NCBI RefSeq assembly: GCF_032854445.1
Contig: NC_088302.1
Span: forward strand, 12,147,338 to 12,211,337
Length of the DNA: 64,000 nucleotides
Source of the DNA: Liolophura sinensis
Taxonomy: Eukaryota; Mollusca; Polyplacophora; Chitonida; Chitonidae
Reading direction: 5' to 3'
The position numbers and the translations under genes are program-made. The notes beneath the pieces were generated by a model. That model made no database searches. It had not been told where the DNA came from and worked only from the letters and a program-made list of their open reading frames with translations. Positions 57,001 through 64,000 of the stretch are shown piece by piece; positions within the stretch are counted from its first letter, which is position 1, and the number at the start of each line of letters is the position of its first letter.

Positions 57001-60000
57001 CCCTCAAGATATATTTCTGGCCTTGAACACAACCAAAATAAAGTGTACACAGTGTGCTTTTTATAGCTGGTTGAACATGACGAAAATACACTGCACATAT
57101 AGTGTGCCTTTTATAGCTGGTTGAACACAACCAAAATGAAGTGCATAGAAAGTGTGCTTTTTACAGATGGTTGAACACAACAAAAATGAAGTGCATAGGA
57201 AGTGTGCTTTTTACAGCTGGTTGAACAAAACCAAAATGAAGTGCATAGAAAGTGTGCTTTTTACAGCTGGTTGAACATGACCAAAATACAGTGTATACAT
57301 AGTGTATGTATAGCTCAACAACTATGTGCACGCACAGACCCAACCCAGACTTGACAAAAAACATCTGACCTGACACCAACACTGAGTTTCCCTCATGACA
57401 CACCTTACCTCATAACAGCGGACTAAAAACACATCCAAACTCTGAGGCACAAGATTTAGAATGAAACAAAAATGAAACTAGTCACAAAGATTCATTTAAA
57501 ATTTTGTTTAAACTGCCTAGAAAAGTGTTGAAAAACAAGATTTCTGAGTTTCCCAGTATCTCATTCAGATAACCTCAGATTCTTTCTTCATGGCAACTTA
57601 AACTGCATGATGACATATTTATTTATTTATTTGATTGGTGTTTTACGCTGCAATCAAGAATCGTAATGATGTAACATATTCTTCCAATAACCTGGCCTAG
57701 AAATCTGAACTTTTTAGTCAATACAATGCTATTTATTGCATAACTTTGAATGTTTAGGTTGTAGAGAAAAAAAATATATTTGTCGGACTAAGGGGAGATA
57801 ACTCCCCAGATCCTCATCACTTAACTACATTATTAATGTTATGATGTATAATTTGCACTAAAAAAGAAAGCAAGAAAACACGAACTTACCTGAATGTGTC
57901 ACCTATCCTGTCAGCAAAATGGAAAAAATAGTTGTCATCAAGGTATAAAAGGTCTCCATAGTTGAAATACAGGTCCCCTTTCTTGAACACATCACGGGCG
58001 AGCTTCTTCTCCACAGCAGCTTTGTTGGCATGGTACATGTCATCAGGGTGCACAGTAGGGGGAAAGGCAGACAGCAGCAACCCTGGTTCTCCTGTCAAAT
58101 AAGGGTAAACAAGCTCATTCGTAGAATTCATATTCCACATGAAATACACGTACACAAAACTTATACATGGAGAAAACTGATTTTCTACCTTAATCGCAAG
58201 GGCAACAAAATGAATCTGCACTCATCATACAACCAAAATTGGACAATGAAAATCATATTGCACTGAAACCGACGACCAATCAGAATCAAGAACGTTTATA
58301 AGTATACAAAATTTATGCATGAATCCCGCTGGCATCATTTGGAGCGATCATTTCCTGAAAACCAACAACCAATGAGAATAGGAGAGTTCGTTAAACATCA
58401 CAAACTTATGCATGGATTGGGTTGTTCCTCAAACTTGACCAAAGTTTTTGCACAGTAAAGTTGTACACCAAATTTTATCAAAACTTGGGCAGTATTTAAA
58501 AAGAGTTCTCGCGCGGAAACCTATGCTTGACATAAGGGCAGTTCCACATAATACTTCTCACTTTTGACCAAATCACGGGATTTATTACCATGCAAAACAG
58601 CTACTACAACCTGGTCGCGTGAGTAAGTCCTAAATACTGGTCTTCAACGATACGTTACCTAGCAACACGCTAGTTATATAAGTATCATGAAATATCATAA
58701 GAGCACTAGGGACAAATGAGTACTGCCATGCATCAGTTCTCTTTCATTTCTTATGTGGCATGTTTTCTGTTACTTCTTTAAAAAGTTGGGAAATTTGACT
58801 GTAGATGTACAACTGCCCCCTTAAGCACGCTCATGCACCGACTGCCTATAAAGAGTTACCTCTCTTGACTTTGATACAACGCCCGTTCTTGTCTCGCAAT
58901 GGCTGATCTGTCCCTGGCTCATATTTCACCAAGTACTTGGGATAAGGGTCAATCAGTTGCTGAAGTTGTAAAAGTACAATGTGATAAAACATGAAGAGTT
59001 CAATTGGCACATACTTCTTGATGGTGCTTGCTTGTAAAGGTTGATTATATTCCTATATTTATTTCTTTGGTTTATTTTACACTGTATTTAAGAATATAAC
59101 TGGTCAGCCTTATGGTGGGAGGAAACTGGGCAAATTTTATTTGTTTATATGATAGTGCATTAATGTTATACTCAGGAATATTTCATTTATATGACGGTGG
59201 CTAATTTTATAGGTGGAGGAAACCATACTGTCTGAACATTTTGGGGAACTGTCCTACATAAGACATATCCTAAATAACCATACATTTCGTGACTAAGACT
59301 AACTTGCCCATTTTTCCGCATTCTGAGAGTTCTGTTGTTTTTGGTGTGTTTTGAAGGTGTTTTAACGTTTGGTATTTTGTAACATTTATTTGCCTCTACA
59401 AATTCACTTTTGTGGATGAAACTTCAGGTCATTTAGGGTATCTCACATTGGTGAACAGCGAAAAATCTCCAGCAAGCTTTATACAAGGCAACCCCTGTCA
59501 ATCACTTCTTGACACCATGGCCTAAAGACGAACAAAAGCAGAAGAATCTAGAAAATTTCCTCGGTGAGAATGTCAGTGAACCCAGATCTTGCAATGAAAA
59601 AGCACTCACCTTATCCAGTTGCCGCAGTTCACTCCTCACTCCTGTATTAGTGGCTTCAGTGACTGATTTATTGGATTTCTTTGATTGGAGTTTTATGCCG
59701 TTCTCAAGATTATTTCACTTACATGATGGCAGCCAGCATTATAGTGGGCAGAAACCCATCAGAACCCTGGAGGAGCCCACTACCATCCGCAGGTTACCGA
59801 CAGACCCTCCCACGTATGACTGGAGAGGAAGCCAGCATGAGCTTGACTTGAACTCACGGCAACTGTATTAATCTGAAGATTCTGGGTCATTATACTCCTC
59901 TTCCACACTGAACACCGAGCCTTGGGGGCCCCCATGGCATCTTTAAGGCAGTCTTACTGCTCCAGTGTCAGTCTATGTTAATATATCCCTTCAATATGGT

Positions 60001-63000
60001 CAACAATCTACAGGCCTACTTTTGTAATGATCTCACGTGCAACCTTTCAGTAAATAATAACTGGAAAACAACCTAAAATGTCAGAATGGCTTAACATTTA
60101 TCTCATGAAAATAACATACCCAAAATAACCATCCTGATCTGATAATCCCTGAGCATGAAATAAACTTCTGATGATGAAAACAGTAAGAGGGATGAGAATA
60201 CTTACAACCAAGGGAGAGTACCTGCCACAGGCTCCCGGAACATTGTGAAGGTTCACCATAAGTGTTGTACCCTCTGTAGCGGCGAAAAATTCAAGAATCA
60301 TGGGAATTCTGTGACGTTTCTGAAACTTTTCCCATACATCCTCTCTCAAGCCATTTCCTACTGCTACTCTGACACAATGCTTTGTGTCACGATCACTCTG
60401 CAATCAGAATTGTCAGATTATTAAAAGCATACATGTCCAAAAACATATCACAACATATTTGCACTGATCAGGACCCATAAGTGAACTGATTAATGAAGGT
60501 TTGCTTTAATTTGGCAGGTAGAACATTCTTCCGAAGGCTTCCTATTCAGACACATGGACGACTGGATGTAGAGGGCTACCACAATGCTTCATTCAATGTT
60601 TGTTAAGGCCAGGGTTAAAAAAAAAATACCCAAAAACCATGAAAGTCAACATGATCTGTATGATTTACATTGCATTCTTCTCTCAGGTAATCAAGCATTA
60701 CATGAACTTACTTCAGGCTGGACCATGAGATAACGGATGAGCTCTCCAATGTACTGAATAATTGTGATCTTATGCCTGCAGCAGTCTTCCCAGAAATGTG
60801 ATGCTGAAAACTTTTTTCTCAGAACCATTGTAGCTCCTAGAAAATAAACACTGAACCTCATTCTCAATACATGTATAGTTCCTAGAAATGAAACGTTATT
60901 CCTCAATGTGCTACATTCCCAACTTTACAACTTTTCCATATGGGCTAAAAGATGACAGAGGGAGAGCTTATATCATAACCAAACCTAATCCATTGCAGTC
61001 TAATTTTTTGGTTTTGGTTTATTTACTCTTTGTTGCTGTCAACATCAAAATAAATGTTAGGTAATGTTATGTACAACAGTATTATAATCTTTGTTAATCC
61101 AATGCAGACCAGTATAGGAGGTATTGGGTCTCAAAAATTAACTTCCAGATTGACAGCCCCTTTACACCAGTCTTCGTATATCTGTACATTTACATATATA
61201 AAGCTGTCAAATACAGATGTGCAGATTTAGAAACCTTCAAATGAAATACGAAAGAAAATTCAGGGATCATTTTCTGTTATTCAATGATAGCTTTACTTGT
61301 GTACCGCAAAAACTTACTCTGATGATTTTATAAGAACGTGATGAAGTTCACCTTAGAGATAATAATCACGTACCTGCCCCTATAACTCCGAGCAGGCCAA
61401 TGAGAAACCCTGAGGAGTGGTACAGGGGTACTGTGGTGTAGACCACATCCTCTGGTGTCATATTCGCCAAGGAAGGTAACAGAACTGTCCCTGACGCAGT
61501 GCGCACATGAGTAATTCTAACTGGCTTGGGCAATCCTGACAAGGCAACAGTTTAAGTATACATGGATATTTACAACTGATGTTTAAAGGAGAAGAAAATT
61601 TAAATATCCATCAAATACCATTGAAAAGAGTATGTATTTCCTTGCAGGCGCATGCCATAAAAAAATTCTAATATGTACCTCAAGTTGATAAATTATAAAT
61701 AAAGTCAGCGCCAACGTCTGCTGTGGGCGACTCCATTTTGCCCAAGTACTAGTCCTGAAGTCTTCTGTGTTTGGAGGAGAATTGCCGTCGGAAACCGCAG
61801 AAGTGCAGTTCGTACATTTCCGGTAGAACTCTTCTTCCCAGAAGGTAGCAAACAGTATACAGTTCGTTTTCTGCTTGACGATCGGGAAACCGGAATTTTG
61901 GACGTAGGTTCTGAGTTTACACAAAGAAGCCGGCAGTTTTAACAACTCTACTTGGCTGAGAGGAAACACACCCCCTGCATAAATTACAGGCTGTTAAAGA
62001 TGGAGGACGCGATGGATTCAGCGATTTATGCCAGCTTTGCCGTTTTCAGGCTCAACGTGTATGGCAAAAAATTATGCGGCAGGTACCACCAGATAGAAAA
62101 AAATGTGCTCTTTTCAGCCTATAGTGTCATGTTTTTAAGTTTTCTTCTCCTTTAACAATGTATTCAAGAATTATCTGCTTGTATGATGAGATGGCAGTTA
62201 AAACACCAGCCTTCACCAGGTCCATTTTGTAGCTAGGACACAACAATTTTGAATGCTTAAAAATTAAATGTTTTATGGGTGTGATAAATCTTTTTCTAAT
62301 GTTGTTGGTGGGTAGACAAACTTAAAACTGTGTGGAAAACAGTTAGATTTGTAGCCTGGGCACGGAATCATATCTCTTTATACAGTACATATAAGAAAAA
62401 TGGCTATCTGGTTACCATGACAACCTTGAAAATGAACAAATGTGAGCCGTGCCACATCGTCACTCTATGTGAAATAGTGTTGGTGTTAAAGCCCGGACAC
62501 AAAATCACAAATGTTTACATACAGTAAGACCTGTGAAAACCGACCATGTTCTGGACCAATAAAAAATGTCCGCTTTCACAGGTGGCTGGTCTATTGGAGG
62601 TCGCATGTATAGGCCTAAATGCATTGTGTTTACAGAAATTGAGAAGCAGATGTACAGCCATTATAACTTTATTTAACATGTGAAGGTATTTCAACAACAA
62701 ATATGAATAGACAGTTCATTTCATTCACCATTTCTTAGCGATCAATTGTTCAAGTTTTTGGATTTAATGAAAAAAAAAAAAAAAATTATCAACAAGTGAC
62801 ATCACGATCCTGCGCTTTTTTGCTGGTCTTTCTTTCATGTTCACTCCTTTGAAGTAATCGCGCTTACTTTAGTTTTAAAAAAGCTTTTATGTACAAGTAC
62901 GATTTATTGGCTTTTTCTGGGTTTGTTACTTAAACTAGAGCCCAAGGGCTGTGAAATGGATCTATTGCTCTCTGTCTAACTTCTAACAATAGAAATTTCA

Positions 63001-64000
63001 GATGCTAAAATTTTTTTAGCACAAACTTAAACAGAAATGCCGACTACTTTATGAATACAAACGTAAAATTAGTCATCAATTGGTCTTCGTCCACGATTTA
63101 TTTTTCTTAGATACAGCTCACTGCTTTCTACTTATAGTTCACCGAGTGCAATATTTTTATCAAGGGTGATATCCCCTTGAGAGGCTTCGGAAGAGAAGCC
63201 AAAAAAAAAAACAAAACGTGTTTACCAGAGATTAAATTCAACCATCGTTTTGATACTATGACAATGTTGATCATCAGAGTACAAAACTTATGGCCGTGAC
63301 AAAGGAACGTGAACTATCACATTATATATACCGGCTCTCCACAGGATAATCTTGCTTCAAACTAAAAGAAAAAAACATTGAAGTCCACCATCCTGAATTT
63401 GATTCTGAAACACGCATCACTCTTGCCCATAAAGGAAGGAAGACAATAGTTTTTCTAAGTTCTTAAAACAAGGCGTCATCTGCCAGCGTAACTCATTGAA
63501 GTGTTTGGAACTTGAAGTACAGAATTGTCCGTGAAAACATCAGAAGTGCATGTCATATCAAGTTTGATCGCTATCCGCCATCTTGAACAAGACAGTTTCA
63601 CTTCTGTACGGTGAGTTTGTCAACACTACTGTCACATGCACGTTTCAAATGTTTTCAGTTCTTTTTTTGGGGAGGGCTCGCCCACTGGCGTTGCCTTACA
63701 TGGGATACACTGGGTAGTGCAGACCTGCTTTGCCCACAGTGTATCTTTGCATGTTTAAAAATGTTTGAAACTGACACAGTATCAAAAGCATAAAAACACC
63801 TGAAACCAGCCTATGGCCAGAGTTGCAAATCAACACAGTCCTACTGTTTTCACATATAATCTAATACGGCTGCCACAAGTAGGCTGTGCATGTACCTTAG
63901 ATGATGTTTTTTTTTTAACTTACCTGTAGTTCCTGATGTGTAAAAGAAGACAGCAACATCATCAGGTGTTGTGTGTGCTTGTGCCTCCTTCCCCACACAG
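54059..64000 (-). CDS. SLC27A2/SLC27A6-like: SLC27 fatty-acid transport protein / very-long-chain acyl-CoA synthetase, 3' part
   Basis: This enzyme activates long and very long fatty acids to acyl-CoA using ATP and promotes their uptake at membranes. Eight minus-strand exons join in frame: 64000-63924 (cut by the window edge), 61535-61374, 60836-60712, 60397-60206, 58959-58860, 58091-57890, 56414-56317 and 54378-54059. They encode the last 424 residues; full-length members have about 620-690. Motifs in order are the AMP-binding loop [13 protein letters not shown] (split by an intron), [57 protein letters not shown], the FATP signature [16 protein letters not shown] (split) and [12 protein letters not shown]...[25 protein letters not shown] and [11 protein letters not shown] resemble human SLC27A2/A6 more than A1/A4, but the C-terminal YVPL...YSRI is shared with A1/A4, so the subfamily is tentative. 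No break is seen. Confidence 0.93.
56094..56217. mobile_element. Short MITE-like element in an SLC27 intron
   Basis: The left end GGGTCAGCTTGCACAAAGTG and the inverted right end GGGGGCCTCTTGCACAAAGT form inverted repeats over about 124 bp, and the internal 'aagattaccgttaaaatctt' is itself nearly palindromic. Confidence 0.55.
57023..57305. repeat. Minisatellite, 50-bp unit, 5-6 copies, SLC27 intron
   Basis: Exact 50-bp spacing of 'agtgtgctttttayagctgg' is seen at 57051, 57101, 57151, 57201 and 57251. Copies are about 85-95% alike. Confidence 0.95.
57618..57662 (-). repeat. SINE tail fragment
   Basis: TTTATTTATTTATTTGATTG followed by GTGTTTTACGCTGCAATCAA is only the 3' end of the main SINE. 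Confidence 0.8.
59054..59227 (-). repeat. Two adjacent SINE fragments, SLC27 intron
   Basis: Two tail-plus-body pieces lie in the same orientation (to about 59130 and from about 59134). Each has a CTCAGGAATATTTCA-like block and a GGTGGAGGAAAC-like block. This is either two insertions or a partial duplication. Confidence 0.7.
59664..59932 (-). repeat. tRNA-derived SINE, near full length, SLC27 intron
   Basis: TTTGATTGGAGTTTTATGCC, CTCAAGATTATTTCACTTAC, CCATCCGCAGGTTACCGACA, AGCTTGACTTGAACTCACGG and a GGGGGCCCC head end are all present. Confidence 0.88.
61587..62151. mobile_element. Non-autonomous DNA transposon with TTAA target duplication
   Basis: The 565-bp element is bounded by TTAA on both sides (61583-61586 and 62152-62155). 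Its terminal inverted repeats begin AGGAGAAGAAAATTTAAA at the left and, inverted, AGGAGAAGAAAACTTAAA at the right. TTAA target sites point to a piggyBac- or Kolobok-type mobiliser. No transposase is encoded; the 128-codon open frame inside has no family resemblance. It is inserted in an SLC27 intron. Confidence 0.82.
62160..63920. other. SLC27 intron, nothing further recognised
   Basis: This is intronic sequence between the first (window-edge) exon and the 61.5 kb exon. It has short A runs (62769-62784) and no other exon, RNA gene or repeat family that I can identify. Confidence 0.45.

Noticed and set aside
61583-61969. 128-codon minus-strand frame in the TTAA transposon
   Set aside because: It begins and ends within the element and has no transposase motif; probably non-coding MITE sequence.
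1-64000. CRISPR array, operon or prokaryotic defence system
   Set aside because: All strong genes are intron-split metazoan genes. The tandem arrays have no spacer-repeat alternation of CRISPR type; their whole units repeat.

Overview
The window is animal nuclear DNA: AT-rich, with genes split by many GT-AG introns and dense interspersed repeats. The commonest repeat (about two dozen copies) is a tRNA-headed SINE whose tail reads '...gagtacggcgtaaaacacc' then (aaat)n. I associate this element with molluscan genomes, so a mollusc (bivalve or gastropod) is the best guess, at roughly 70% confidence; another lophotrochozoan is possible.

Layout. 1-9.4 kb holds no recognisable gene, apart from a possible orphan first exon on the minus strand (9436-9508). 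10.8-21.1 kb (+) is a complete nine-exon PTCD2 (mitochondrial pentatricopeptide-repeat protein, 391 aa), with three separate minisatellites in its introns. 23.8-43.1 kb is a cyclophilin cluster. It contains PPIB (cyclophilin B, five coding exons, minus strand, 218 aa) and two secreted cyclophilins that share an extra loop and lack the PPIB C-terminal tail (+ strand, 31702-35735, 232 aa; - strand, 39640-42916, 229 aa). PPIB and the first paralogue are head to head; the two paralogues are tail to tail. Matching exon sizes and intron phases show all three come from duplication of one gene. 43.2-49.2 kb is gene-poor. 49.2-51.7 kb is a broken BEL/Pao LTR-retrotransposon fossil. 54.1-64.0 kb (-) is the 3' two-thirds of an SLC27 fatty-acid transport protein / very-long-chain acyl-CoA synthetase that runs off the right edge.

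How it fits together. The cyclophilins are ER/secretory proline isomerases. PPIB has an ERSE-like element (CCAAT-N9-CCACA) in its promoter. The secreted paralogue on the + strand has a TATA box, a consensus initiator, a G-quadruplex-like tract and CACGTG-type sites in an intron. This hints at shared control by secretory-load or unfolded-protein-response factors, which is inference. Secreted cyclophilins are known from molluscan shell-matrix proteomes, so a biomineralisation role for the two paralogues is a testable idea. PTCD2 and SLC27 are unrelated neighbours.

The most unusual structures are a minisatellite that appears to grade into the 3' splice site of a cyclophilin gene, a 30-copy minisatellite in PTCD2 whose units each carry donor-like and branchpoint-like motifs, AATAAA hexamers touching or next to the stop codon in all three cyclophilins, and several MITEs with readable ends, including one with TTAA target duplications.
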